DNA from: Paraglaciecola mesophila KMM 241
GTDB lineage: Bacteria; Pseudomonadota; Gammaproteobacteria; Enterobacterales; Alteromonadaceae
DNA length: 64,000 bases
Reading direction: 5' to 3'
NCBI RefSeq assembly: GCF_000315015.1
Contig: NZ_BAEP01000060.1
Location: 84,364 to 148,363, forward strand
Below the pieces are notes generated by a model. It did not search any database and was not told the DNA's origin. It saw only the letters and a list, made by a program, of their open reading frames with translations. Shown in pieces: positions 1 through 8,280 of the stretch (its first letter is position 1; each line of letters opens with the position of its first letter). Both the position numbers and the translations under genes were made by a program.

Positions 1-829
1 CCCATTGATCAAATTCGGCCACTCGACCTGTGACTTGAATAGGTTTGATCAGTGATGATACCCCTAGTATGCCGAGTAAATTGAATATATTACTCCCCAG
101 TATATTGCCCACCGCTACATCGGCATGTTTACGCAAAGCGGCGATAATGGATATAGTGAGTTCAGGTAATGAGGTACCGAAGGCGACAAGTGTTAATCCA
201 ATAACTGCCTCGGAAACACCTAAACCGTGCGCAATACCCACAGCACCTTTGAGTAAAATCTGCGAGCCAGCTATTAATAATCCTAATCCAACGACCAATT
301 GCACTACAGACCAAAACATACTTTGCGGCACATTTTCTATTTCTTGACCCTCGGCAGCGTGGAGTTCCGCCGCAGGGGCGGATTGGCCCTTCTCACTAAG
401 ATACGTCCAGGTTAAATAGGCAGCCAATGCACCCAGTAATAATAGCCCTTCCGCAAAACTGATCACACCTTTGCTACTTAGCGCTATGCATAGCACACTA
501 GCTGCAATTACCATTAGTGCATCGCGGCGCAAGGATATAGGAGCAACTGTAAGTGGCATAATCATCGCGCACAGCCCCAAGATAAGCAGTACATTGGCAA
601 TGTTGCTGCCGATAACATTGCCAATGGCGATATCTGGCTGATTGTTTAAAGCAGCGTTTACCGAGACGAATAGTTCCGGCATTGACGTACCAAAGCCAAC
701 AATCACTAGACCACAAAAAAGAGCTGACAACCCCCACTTTTTAGCTAACCCTAGAGCACCCCGAATAAACCCCTCGCCACCGGCCGTAAGCAACGCCACA
801 CCAACAAGTAAATATAAAATATTGAGCAT
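1..829 (-). CDS. Calcium/sodium antiporter, CaCA (YrbG-like) family, 3' end cut off by the window
   Basis: Inner-membrane exchanger expected to swap Ca2+ for Na+ or H+. Reading the minus strand from the ATG at 829 gives 276 hydrophobic residues with no stop before the window edge. The two inverted alpha repeats of the CaCA family are visible: GFGTSMPELFVSV with GNVIGSNIANVL in the first half, and AFGTSLPELTISI with GNILGSNIFNLLG in the second. The acidic Glu of each GTSxPEL motif, which coordinates the ion, is present. A charged cytoplasmic linker (about residues 130-155) separates the halves. YrbG relatives are about 320 residues, so roughly the last 45 are missing. The family is clear; the ion specificity is inferred. 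Confidence 0.85.
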   Translation of the reverse strand, partial: MLNILYLLVGVALLTAGGEGFIRGALGLAKKWGLSALFCGLVIVGFGTSMPELFVSVNAALNNQPDIAIGNVIGSNIANVLLILGLCAMIMPLTVAPISLRRDALMVIAASVLCIALSSKGVISFAEGLLLLGALAAYLTWTYLSEKGQSAPAAELHAAEGQEIENVPQSMFWSVVQLVVGLGLLIAGSQILLKGAVGIAHGLGVSEAVIGLTLVAFGTSLPELTISIIAALRKHADVAVGNILGSNIFNLLGILGVSSLIKPIQVTGRVAEFDQW

Positions 830-1024
830 ATAGAGATGTTTCCAGAGGTGTCGACCACAGTGGTCAACACGCGAAGTGAGAAAGGCGCATCATCGTATGA
901 ATTTTTAGAATATCAAAGCAATTATTTACGACTAAATGTAAGAGAAGATATCCAATATAAAGTACGTTAGTTGCCAGTAATTCGCTAGGTAAGAGAGCTT
1001 TACTTACATATCCGAAAAGGTATG

Positions 1025-1450
1025 TTATTTATTCACAACCAAATCAAGCAAGTCCATTAGCTGTTTACCCTGTGAGGGGGTGATTGACGTAAACTGACAT
1101 AACACCTTATTCGGGATATCCGTGGCTTCAAGCTTCAAAGCTTGGCCTGAGTCACTAAGCTTTATTACCCGTTTGCGCTTATCTTCCTCATCTTTGATGA
1201 TGGCAAGTAGGCTTTTATCTGCCATCTTTTTCAAAATTTGCGTCATCGCGCCACCATCGATAGCGGTTTGTTCGATGAGCTGGGCGATGGTGATCCCGTC
1301 CTTTTCCCATAACGCCATCATCACTACATATTGCGGATAGGTCAGATTCAGTGCCTGTAAAGGCTCGCGATAGGTACGGGCGATATTATTTGATGCCATA
1401 TATAAGCGATGACATAGCTGATTTTTTAACTGTAAGTTTTCAAACGACAT
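1025..1450 (-). CDS. ohrR: OhrR, MarR-family organic peroxide-sensing repressor
   Basis: Winged-helix repressor that releases ohr when oxidised by organic hydroperoxides. The 141-residue protein has the OhrR N-terminus QLCHRLYMASNNI with the peroxidatic cysteine at position 13. A second cysteine at 118 fits the two-cysteine OhrR type, which forms an intersubunit disulfide. The wing/recognition region GGAMTQILKKMADKSL and the basic DEEDKRKRVIKLSD segment are typical MarR. It is divergent from ohr with 130 bp between them, and that gap holds two inverted repeats that could serve both promoters. The assignment rests on sequence and on the ohr partner. Confidence 0.88.
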   Translation of the reverse strand: MSFENLQLKNQLCHRLYMASNNIARTYREPLQALNLTYPQYVVMMALWEKDGITIAQLIEQTAIDGGAMTQILKKMADKSLLAIIKDEEDKRKRVIKLSDSGQALKLEATDIPNKVLCQFTSITPSQGKQLMDLLDLVVNK

Positions 1451-1472
1451 AATTCACCTCGAAGTGTATTTT

Positions 1473-1488
1473 AATTTGCATACAAATT
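1473..1488. promoter_or_regulatory. Candidate OhrR operator 1 (inverted repeat)
   Basis: The sequence aatttg-CATA-caaatt is an inverted repeat with 6-bp arms just upstream of ohrR. It shares the TTGCAT core with the longer palindrome at 1517-1534. AT-rich palindromes of this kind are typical OhrR sites; binding here is inferred. Confidence 0.5.
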
Positions 1489-1516
1489 ATTTGCAAAGAG
1501 TAAATATTCGATCTAA

Positions 1517-1534
1517 TATTTTGCATGCAAAATA
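1517..1534. promoter_or_regulatory. Candidate OhrR operator 2 (perfect 18-bp palindrome)
   Basis: TATTTTGCATGCAAAATA is a perfect 18-bp palindrome, 47 bp before the ohr start codon and inside the ohrR-ohr gap. Position and symmetry fit a site for the OhrR dimer repressing ohr. Confidence 0.6.
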
Positions 1535-1580
1535 AATTTCATCGCTGTATTTTAATATAGCGCTAACACCGGAGAGTCTT

Positions 1581-2009
1581 ATGAACGTATTACAAAATGT
1601 CGCATACACAGCAAAAGCCACTGCAACAGGGGGCCGAGCAGGTTCAGCAAAATCTGATGATGGCCGTTTAGATGTAACGCTATCGACGCCTAAAGGGTTA
1701 GGTGGTGATGACGGGCAGGGCACTAACCCGGAGCAATTATTTGCTGCGGGTTATGCCGCGTGTTTTATCGGCGCATTAAAAGCGGTGGCCGGCCAAGCCA
1801 AAATTGTCTTGCCTAGTGATGTGTACATTAATTCAGAAGTATCCATTGGGGCGATTGAAAATGGTTTTGGTATTGCCGCAAAGCTGGCTGTATCACTAGG
1901 GGACATGGACAAAAGCCAAGCCCAAGCTTTGGTCGATAAAGCGCATCAAGTGTGCCCTTATTCAAATGCCACCCGTGGCAATATCGAAGTAGAAATTTCA
2001 ATTATCTAG
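1581..2009 (+). CDS. ohr: Ohr, organic hydroperoxide resistance peroxidase (OsmC family)
   Basis: Thiol peroxidase that reduces organic and fatty-acid hydroperoxides in the cytoplasm, usually recycled by lipoyl proteins. The 142-residue length is standard. Both catalytic cysteines are present: Cys61 in YAACFIGAL and Cys125 in HQVCPYSNATRGN. The conserved Arg19 (GGRAG) and Glu51 (NPEQLFAAG), which polarise the reactive thiol, are also there. It starts with a good SD (GGAGAG) upstream of ATG 1581. It is divergent from ohrR and very probably controlled through the palindromes in the gap. Confidence 0.95.
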   Translation: MNVLQNVAYTAKATATGGRAGSAKSDDGRLDVTLSTPKGLGGDDGQGTNPEQLFAAGYAACFIGALKAVAGQAKIVLPSDVYINSEVSIGAIENGFGIAAKLAVSLGDMDKSQAQALVDKAHQVCPYSNATRGNIEVEISII

Positions 2010-2032
2010 CACTGAAGCGTAGCAATAATAAG

Positions 2033-2050
2033 CCAGCTCAAGTGAGCTGG
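2033..2050. terminator. Hairpin between ohr and a convergent small gene, weak terminator
   Basis: A 7-bp perfect stem (CCAGCTC/GAGCTGG) with a 4-nt loop lies 24 bp after the ohr stop. There is no strong T tract on either side, so it is at best a weak or bidirectional terminator. Confidence 0.4.
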
Positions 2051-2064
2051 GTTCAAAATATACG

Positions 2065-2181
2065 CTATTCCAATCCGTCTTTATGATCATTTGGAGTGGC
2101 GTTGTGTTTTAGTCTCGAAGCTATCCAAATACTGCCAAGCACAAACATCGCCACAGGCATTAAAAACCACAGTTCGTCCAT
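2065..2181 (-). CDS. Small single-pass membrane protein, 38 residues, unknown function
   Basis: The minus strand encodes a 38-residue protein beginning MDELWFLMPVAMFVLGSIW, a short N-terminus followed by one membrane segment (about residues 5-21). It ends with a hydrophilic, charged tail (KHNATPNDHKDGLE). An SD-like GAGGGG lies about 8 nt before the ATG. The composition, a clean hydrophobic helix then a polar tail, is unlike a random frame. I do not recognise the family. It is convergent with ohr and upstream of nothing on its own strand. Confidence 0.45.
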   Translation of the reverse strand: MDELWFLMPVAMFVLGSIWIASRLKHNATPNDHKDGLE

Positions 2182-2387
2182 AAAGTTATCCCCTCTTATC
2201 TATTAACAACGCAGCGCATTTCTTATTCAGATTAATGAAATTAAGCGGATTTACAACGCTTGTTTCATACTTACGTTTTGCCCAACTATTAAACTAATTG
2301 ATTGCGCATCAACAGCCATAACGATTTGCATTTGCCCAAGCCTTACACAAATAATGCCCATCAATTCTCCTAAGGCGCCGGTTACTC

Positions 2388-3323
2388 GTGATCATTAAAC
2401 ACCAAGAAAAAATCGCTTCCCCAGAGGTGATTCAACGTCAGTTCGAGGCTCTAGGCTACATTTGCAGCCCCTCTGTGGCGACGGCCATTTACCTAGCGTG
2501 TCACTTACAAAAGCCTATTTTGATTGAAGGGCCGCCAGGTGTGGGTAAAACCGAACTCGCGAAAATAACCGCGGCGTATCTGAATGCACCACTTATTCGC
2601 ATGCAGTGCTACGAAGGGCTCGATGAGTCAAAAGCCTTGTATGAATGGAAGTACGGCAAGCAATTATTATATACCCAGGTGTTAAAAGAGCAGTTAGGGG
2701 ATGTGCTCAGGGGCGCGCGGGGTTTGGATGAGTCCATCGCCCGATTACATAATTTTGGTGATATTTTCTATTCGCAGGATTTCCTGGAACCTAGGCCTTT
2801 ATTACAAGCATTGCAAAGCGAAGAAGGCGCTGTGTTGCTGGTGGATGAAATTGATAAAGCAGATCAAGAGTTTGAGGCTTTCTTGCTTGAGTTATTGTCA
2901 GATTATCAGGTGTCTATACCCGAAATCGGCACGGTAAAAGCCCGTTCAACACCCATCGTGATGCTGACTAGCAACAACACTCGTGAGCTAGGTGATGCGT
3001 TGAAACGCCGTTGTTTACACTTGTATATTCCTTTCCCCGACACTGAGCTGGAAAGTCGTATTTTGGCTGCTCAAGTGGATAATTTAGATGCTCAGTTACG
3101 AGAGCAAATTGTAGCGCTGATCGCCAAGCTACGCGACATGCCTTTGAAGAAATCCCCAGCGGTTAGCGAAACGATTGATTGGGCGAGGGCGCTACTACTT
3201 TTAAACGTAGAAGAGCTAGACCCGCACTGGGTTAAAGAAACACTTAACCTACTATTGAAATTTCAGGACGACATCGAGTTAGTCGAGCCAGAGATCACTA
3301 ACTTGCTCAAAGGTTTGGCTTAA
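2388..3323 (+). CDS. MoxR-type AAA+ ATPase (CoxD-like)
   Basis: AAA+ ATPase of the MoxR group, thought to act with a VWA partner as a chaperone that remodels or inserts cofactors into target enzymes. The 311 residues contain Walker A GPPGVGKTE (48-56), Walker B VLLVDEIDKAD (149-159), sensor-1 TSNN (194-197) and the arginine-finger region DALKRRC (203-209). The start is GTG at 2388; the nearest upstream ATG is out of frame. The next gene begins on the base after the stop, so translation is probably coupled. The CoxD/CoxE pairing is known from CO dehydrogenase loci, but no molybdo-hydroxylase is seen here, so the client is unknown. Confidence 0.85.
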   Translation: MIIKHQEKIASPEVIQRQFEALGYICSPSVATAIYLACHLQKPILIEGPPGVGKTELAKITAAYLNAPLIRMQCYEGLDESKALYEWKYGKQLLYTQVLKEQLGDVLRGARGLDESIARLHNFGDIFYSQDFLEPRPLLQALQSEEGAVLLVDEIDKADQEFEAFLLELLSDYQVSIPEIGTVKARSTPIVMLTSNNTRELGDALKRRCLHLYIPFPDTELESRILAAQVDNLDAQLREQIVALIAKLRDMPLKKSPAVSETIDWARALLLLNVEELDPHWVKETLNLLLKFQDDIELVEPEITNLLKGLA

Positions 3324-4703
3324 GTGCGTTTTATCGCTGATTTTATTGGTGCGCTGCGTGAAGCGGGTTTGCCAATATCCCCGGCCGAATCGTTAGATGC
3401 AATAAAGGCGATTGAGCTGTTGGGGCTTGAGTCGCGAGCAACAGCCAAATCCGTATTGGCGCTCACGCTAGTGAAGCGCCAGCAAGACCAAGCTACGTAC
3501 CACGAATTGTTTGAGTTGTATTTTGCGAATATCGAAAATGCGAAAGACAGCGACGACGACGATACGCTTGAGTCGCCAGCAGCGACGGACAAGCAGCAAA
3601 GCCAAAGACAAGACCAAGAAAACGCTGAGGCAAAAGGCGGGTCGACAGCTACTGCTAGCTCAGTATTAGGGCAGTCGCTCGCACAACAAGAAGATATGGC
3701 GTTAGCAATTGCACAAGCTGCGAAAGCCGAAGATCTATCTTCTATTGTTTTCTTTACTCAAAAAAATCACTTCGCCTACAAAATAATGCAACGTCTTGGG
3801 GGGGATGAATTAAGCGCTGAACTTCGCGCAAAACCGGGTAGTCCAGAACAAAAAAGACTGCAAGACCAACTGGCGCAAGCCCGTGCGCGTTTGCTTGAGC
3901 AAGTGAAAGATTACGTGGAGCAGCAGTACCTTATTTTTGCTCGGCACAAGGGCGTTAAGTTTCGCGAAGATCACCTACAGCAAGCAAAATTAAGCCAGCT
4001 TGAGCATACCGATTACGCCCTAATGCAGCGCCTAGTGCAAAAGGCGGCGCGCAAACTTGCCACCCAACACAGTCGGAGGCGCCTCACCCGTAAGCGCGGG
4101 CAATTAGATGTTCGTAAAACCCTTGCGGCAAATGCAGCGTTTGATGGTGCCTTGTTTCACACTCGCTGGAAGGCAACGCGCGTAGAGCGACCCAAAATCA
4201 TGGTGATCTGTGATGTCAGTGGTTCAGTGAGCCGCGTGGCGCGCTTCTTGTTATTGTTCTTATATTCTCTGCAAGACGTCATCCCCAAAGTGCGCTCGTT
4301 CGTATTTGCCTCAGATATGATTGAAGTAACCTCGCTATTACAACAAGAAGACATAGAATCCGCACTGGAAAAAATTATGCAACGCTGGGGCGGCCTGTCG
4401 ACCGATTATGGCAAGGCGCTGGCAGGTTTTCAGGAGCAAGCCCTAACCAGTATCGATAAAAAAACCACGGTTATTTTGCTCGGAGATGCACGCAATAACG
4501 AAGGGGATGGGCGCACCGACATTTGGCAAAAAGTGTATCGCCAAAGCAAACGGGTATTATGGCTAAACCCAGAGCAACGCAACAGCTGGGATACGGGCGA
4601 TTCAATCATGTCTGAGTATTCGCCTTGGTGTAGTAGCGTTGAGCCTTGCCGTAACCTGAAAGATATTGAAGGTATATTTAGCCGGATTTTAAAGTATTCG
4701 TAA
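3324..4703 (+). CDS. VWA-domain protein, CoxE-like partner of the MoxR ATPase
   Basis: 459-residue protein with a C-terminal von Willebrand A domain. The MIDAS metal site is visible as DVSGS (297-301), followed by the GLSTDYGKAL and LLGDARNN segments expected in a VWA fold. Residues about 75-110 are an acidic, low-complexity linker (DSDDDD, then Q/A-rich). The N-terminal part matches the CoxE-type helical region and a basic stretch (SRRRLTRKRGQLDVRKT) precedes the VWA domain. It begins with GTG immediately after the ATPase stop. The pair probably works as one complex. No signal peptide, so cytoplasmic. Confidence 0.82.
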   Translation: MRFIADFIGALREAGLPISPAESLDAIKAIELLGLESRATAKSVLALTLVKRQQDQATYHELFELYFANIENAKDSDDDDTLESPAATDKQQSQRQDQENAEAKGGSTATASSVLGQSLAQQEDMALAIAQAAKAEDLSSIVFFTQKNHFAYKIMQRLGGDELSAELRAKPGSPEQKRLQDQLAQARARLLEQVKDYVEQQYLIFARHKGVKFREDHLQQAKLSQLEHTDYALMQRLVQKAARKLATQHSRRRLTRKRGQLDVRKTLAANAAFDGALFHTRWKATRVERPKIMVICDVSGSVSRVARFLLLFLYSLQDVIPKVRSFVFASDMIEVTSLLQQEDIESALEKIMQRWGGLSTDYGKALAGFQEQALTSIDKKTTVILLGDARNNEGDGRTDIWQKVYRQSKRVLWLNPEQRNSWDTGDSIMSEYSPWCSSVEPCRNLKDIEGIFSRILKYS

Positions 4704-4707
4704 TAGG

Positions 4708-5703
4708 CTAAATCTGCGTTTTAGTGTCCGTTGGGCGCAAACGTTGGCGATATTCCCTAGGGGTAACATCTGTCAAAGACTTAAACACTTTCGAAAATGA
4801 GCTAATATCCCGATAACCCACACCCATTCCAATGGTTTTAATGCTGTCTTGGGTATTGCCCAAGCGGTGCTTAGCTGCTTCTATGCGCAGTCGTTGTAAA
4901 TAGCGAGAGGGTAACTCACCGGTTGCTTTTTGAAAGCGGCGAATAAAGGTGCGTCTGCTCATGCCAATTTGATTGGCCAACGCTTGTAGCTCAACACTTT
5001 GGGTAAAATGCTCGTCTAGCCAGTCTTGTGCCCGGTGAATACCCACGTCTCGATGCTGACGAAAGCCGGCGATATTGATCAAATTCAAATCATAAGTACG
5101 ACGACTATCAAAGCTGATGTCCCGGGCTAAGCCAGCAGCAATGGATGCGCCGCAAAACTTCTCAACCAAGTGTAAGCTTAAATCCATCGACGCATTCTGC
5201 CCGTTTGAGCTATAAATTCTGGCATGCTCAACACTGGCTTGGTTAGCTTGCCACTGAACCTTTGGGTATCGCAGTTCGAACTCGCGCAAATGTCGCCAAT
5301 AGGTAGTGGCACGTCCACCATCTAACAGCCCTGCTTCTGCCGCCCAAAAAATACCGCTGTTAACCCCTGCTATGCGTGCTCCCTTTGCATGCTGTTTAGC
5401 CAGCCACGGGGGAATGCTTGGGTATTGCTCGGTTAGATACTGAAAATCCCCCCAGTAATGGGCCAGCATGATCAGGTCATATGGCTCATCACCAATAACA
5501 GCATCACCTTGAATTGATTGCCCGCCATACAGTTGCACTGGCTGGCTATCAGCACTTACCAAATCACAATGAAACTGCTGATCCTTAGGGCGTCGCAAGT
5601 TAACGCTGTGAAATAGCTCCATTGAGCCATACACAGTTGATGCCCAAGCGCCGTTAAAAATCAGCAAGGCTACCCGCCATTTTGCATCTGCCACTGTATT
5701 CAC
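4708..5703 (-). CDS. GlxA/FtrA-type regulator: DJ-1/PfpI domain plus AraC HTH
   Basis: 331-residue transcription factor. Residues about 8-190 form a DJ-1/PfpI-like domain, ending in the typical AEAGLLDGGRATTYW segment. Where enzymes of this fold carry the nucleophile Cys, this protein reads GVNSG, so the domain is probably a ligand sensor, not an enzyme. Residues about 220-325 are an AraC double helix-turn-helix (LANQIGMSRRTFIRRFQKAT and GYRDISSFSKVFKSL). It is divergent from the acyl-CoA dehydrogenase pair and convergent with the VWA gene (4-bp gap), so it may control either neighbour. The ligand is unknown. Confidence 0.85.
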   Translation of the reverse strand: MNTVADAKWRVALLIFNGAWASTVYGSMELFHSVNLRRPKDQQFHCDLVSADSQPVQLYGGQSIQGDAVIGDEPYDLIMLAHYWGDFQYLTEQYPSIPPWLAKQHAKGARIAGVNSGIFWAAEAGLLDGGRATTYWRHLREFELRYPKVQWQANQASVEHARIYSSNGQNASMDLSLHLVEKFCGASIAAGLARDISFDSRRTYDLNLINIAGFRQHRDVGIHRAQDWLDEHFTQSVELQALANQIGMSRRTFIRRFQKATGELPSRYLQRLRIEAAKHRLGNTQDSIKTIGMGVGYRDISSFSKVFKSLTDVTPREYRQRLRPTDTKTQI

Positions 5704-5761
5704 TCCGCTTTGTTATGTATTCGCCATTTGCTGCGAACACCATTTTTGCATACGCGTCATT

Positions 5762-5787
5762 TGGCACATATGCCAGATTAAGTGGCA
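5762..5787. promoter_or_regulatory. TGGCA half-sites between the GlxA-type regulator and the acyl-CoA dehydrogenases
   Basis: TGGCA-cata-TGCCA (5762-5775) is an inverted repeat, followed 7 bp later by a third TGGCA (5783-5787). It sits in the divergent gap between the regulator and the dehydrogenase operon. The placement suggests an operator, but no binding data support it. Confidence 0.35.
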
Positions 5788-5898
5788 TTTTACCCTAAGT
5801 ACAAAAAGAAGGAAGGGGCGTACAGTAGTGGCATGCAGTATTAAAATGCGGTGGCTATTCATTAGCTATAAATGATCAATTGAACGAGGATGCAGCAA

Positions 5899-7080
5899 GT
5901 GGATATTACCTTTTCGGCTGAGGAATTAGCCTTTCGCGACCAAGTGCGCGAATTTTTAGCAGAGAATTGGACCGAAGATTTAGCACGCAGAATCCGTGGT
6001 GAAGACGAAGAGTTCAAAGCGGCGCAAATCGAGTGGCAGAACAAACTAAACGACAAAGGCTGGTTAGCACCAGGCTGGCCGGTGGAACATGGCGGTGTTG
6101 CTTGGTCAGTGACTGAGAACTTCATTTTTGAGACCGAACGTTCACTCGCTGGGGCCCCTGATGTGGTGCCTTTTGGCCTAAAAATGGTTGCACCGGTTAT
6201 TTATGGCTTTGGTAACGACGAACAGAAGAAACGCTTTTTACCACGCATTCTAAAAAGCCAAGATTGGTGGTGCCAAGGTTACTCAGAGCCAGGTGCAGGC
6301 TCTGATTTAGCCGCACTAAAAACCAAAGCAGAATTAGACGGTGATGATTACATCGTTAACGGCGCCAAGGTGTGGACTACCTATGCGCAATACGCCGATT
6401 GGATTTTCTGCCTAGTGCGCACCGACTCATCAGGTAAGCGTCAAGACGGTATCAGCTTCTTACTGATTGATATGAAAAGCCCTGGCATAACCGTGAATAA
6501 AATCTCCTCTATTGACGATCATCACAGCTTGAATGAAGTGGTGTTCGACAACGTACGCGTGCCTGTGGCTAATCGCATCGGCGAGCAAGACAAAGGTTGG
6601 ACCTACGCCAAAGCTTTGTTAGCCCATGAGCGTACTTCAATTGCCGCTGTGGCTGATTCAAAGCGCCGTTTGCGTGACTTGCGCAAGTTACTCAGCGAAG
6701 AAATCAGCGGCGGTCGCCCACTGCTCGAAGATGTGCAATTCCAAAATCGCCTGTCGAACACAGAAATCGAATTGATGGCATTGGAATACACCGAGCTTCG
6801 CGTTCTGGCATCAACAGCAGATGGCAAAGGGCCGGGTGTGGAATCATCGTTGCTAAAAATTAAGGGCACCGAAATTCAACAAGCTATCCAACAGATGTAC
6901 ATGGATTTGGCGGGTTATTACAGCGGTGTGCTGCACGGCGATGAAACCGCTGAAAGTATTGGTCACGCCTTTGGTCACGACGCAAGAAAAGCATATATGT
7001 ACGGACGAGCCGCCACTATCTACGGTGGGTCAAACGAAGTGCAGAAAAACATTACCGCTAAATACGTACTGGGTCTTTAA
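5899..7080 (+). CDS. Acyl-CoA dehydrogenase, large-subunit type (PimC-like)
   Basis: FAD-dependent flavoprotein expected to introduce a 2,3 double bond in an acyl-CoA. I chose GTG 5899: GAGGA ends 8 nt before it and the product then begins MDITFSAEELAFRDQVREF, the family's usual N-terminus; ATG 5890 lies inside the SD. The 393 residues carry the FAD/substrate segment GYSEPGAGSDLA and a C-terminal TIYGGSNEVQKN. In medium-chain dehydrogenases the catalytic Glu sits in a YEG at this place; here it is YGG, so the base must lie elsewhere or in the partner. A second dehydrogenase follows after 2 bp, as in two-subunit enzymes for bulky acyl-CoAs. Substrate unknown. Confidence 0.85.
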   Translation: MDITFSAEELAFRDQVREFLAENWTEDLARRIRGEDEEFKAAQIEWQNKLNDKGWLAPGWPVEHGGVAWSVTENFIFETERSLAGAPDVVPFGLKMVAPVIYGFGNDEQKKRFLPRILKSQDWWCQGYSEPGAGSDLAALKTKAELDGDDYIVNGAKVWTTYAQYADWIFCLVRTDSSGKRQDGISFLLIDMKSPGITVNKISSIDDHHSLNEVVFDNVRVPVANRIGEQDKGWTYAKALLAHERTSIAAVADSKRRLRDLRKLLSEEISGGRPLLEDVQFQNRLSNTEIELMALEYTELRVLASTADGKGPGVESSLLKIKGTEIQQAIQQMYMDLAGYYSGVLHGDETAESIGHAFGHDARKAYMYGRAATIYGGSNEVQKNITAKYVLGL

Positions 7081-7082
7081 TC

Positions 7083-8222
7083 ATGAATTTTAATTTATCT
7101 GAAGAACAAAACATGCTCAAAGACAGCGTTGCGCGCTTTGTGCAAGACGAATATGACTTTGAAACACGCCGCAGCAATGCTGCCAATGCATTAGGGTTTA
7201 ATCCTGACAATTGGCAAACGTTTGCTGAATTGGGCTGGTTGTCTATTCCATTTGAAGAAGCTTACGGTGGTTTCGGTGGTGGTCCCACTGACGTCATGGC
7301 CGTTATGGAAGAAATGGGCAAAGGCCTAGTGGTTGAGCCATTTGTGGCAACCGTACTTATGTTCGGTGGCTTGCTGAGCAAGAGCGACAACGCCGCACTA
7401 AAAGATGCGCATATTGAAAAGATCATTGATGGCTCATTGCAAGGTGCATTTGCTTATGTTGAGCGTCAAAGTCGTTTTGAACTAGCGGATGTAAAAACCC
7501 AAGCCAAACGTGACGGCGATGACTTTGTACTTAACGGTGAAAAAACCGTTGTGTTCAATGGTGCTGCCGCCAACAAGGTGATTGTGTCAGCCAGAACCTC
7601 AGGCAAACAATGTGACGAAGCGGGTATCACACTGTTTTTGATTGATGCAGACGCACCGGGCGTACAGCGCACTTCTTATCGTTTAATGGACGGCCAGTTA
7701 GTCGCTAACATCAAACTCACTGATGTGCGCGTAGCCGCAAACCAAGTCGTTGGTGAAGTCGACGATGGTTACAAGCTGATAGATGCTGTGGTAAGCGACG
7801 TGACGATTGCCCTGTGCGCTGAAGCCATGGGTATCATGCAAAAGCTCAATACCACCACCATTGAATACACCAAAACTCGTCAACAGTTCGGCGTGGCAAT
7901 CAGTAGCTTTCAAGCGTTACAACATCGCATGGTGGATATGTTTATGGCGGGCGAACAAGCCAAGTCTATTTTATATCGCGCGGTGTGTGCGGCAGAAAGC
8001 GGAGCCGATGATTTAGCTAAAAATATCGCTGCATTGAAAGTGATGATAGGGCGCAACGGTAAATTGATTGGTGATGAAGCCATACAACTACATGGCGGTA
8101 TGGGTTTGACGGACGAGCTAGATGTTGGCCATTACGTTAAGCGCCTGATGATGATCAACACCACCTTCGGTGATGCAGATTACCAGCAACAGAAGTTTAA
8201 CCGTTTAGCTTATGCAGAGTAA
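7083..8222 (+). CDS. Acyl-CoA dehydrogenase, small-subunit type (PimD-like)
   Basis: 379-residue acyl-CoA dehydrogenase homologue: N-terminal helical domain with MNFNLSEEQNMLKDSVARF, middle beta domain (VLNGEKTVVFNGAAANKV), and C-terminal helices with TRQQFGVAISSFQALQHRM and IQLHGGMGLTDELDVGHY. The canonical YEG Glu is absent here too. It starts 2 bp after the stop of the upstream dehydrogenase with no clear SD, so translational coupling is likely. Paired unlike subunits of this type form heteromeric dehydrogenases for pimeloyl-CoA or sterol side chains; which acyl-CoA is used here cannot be told. A strong terminator follows. Confidence 0.85.
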   Translation: MNFNLSEEQNMLKDSVARFVQDEYDFETRRSNAANALGFNPDNWQTFAELGWLSIPFEEAYGGFGGGPTDVMAVMEEMGKGLVVEPFVATVLMFGGLLSKSDNAALKDAHIEKIIDGSLQGAFAYVERQSRFELADVKTQAKRDGDDFVLNGEKTVVFNGAAANKVIVSARTSGKQCDEAGITLFLIDADAPGVQRTSYRLMDGQLVANIKLTDVRVAANQVVGEVDDGYKLIDAVVSDVTIALCAEAMGIMQKLNTTTIEYTKTRQQFGVAISSFQALQHRMVDMFMAGEQAKSILYRAVCAAESGADDLAKNIAALKVMIGRNGKLIGDEAIQLHGGMGLTDELDVGHYVKRLMMINTTFGDADYQQQKFNRLAYAE

Positions 8223-8249
8223 GCGGCAAGTTGTGATGTAAATATACAG

Positions 8250-8275
8250 GCCAGCTTATAAAGCTGGCTTTTTTG
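8250..8275 (+). terminator. Rho-independent terminator of the acyl-CoA dehydrogenase operon
   Basis: Perfect 8-bp stem GCCAGCTT/AAGCTGGC with a 3-nt loop followed by a T run, 27 bp after the stop codon. Confidence 0.85.
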
Positions 8276-8280
8276 TATGC

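Noticed and set aside
45..737. Open frames on both strands inside the antiporter gene
   Set aside because: They are other frames of the truncated CaCA antiporter, whose minus-strand frame from 829 carries both alpha-repeat motifs.
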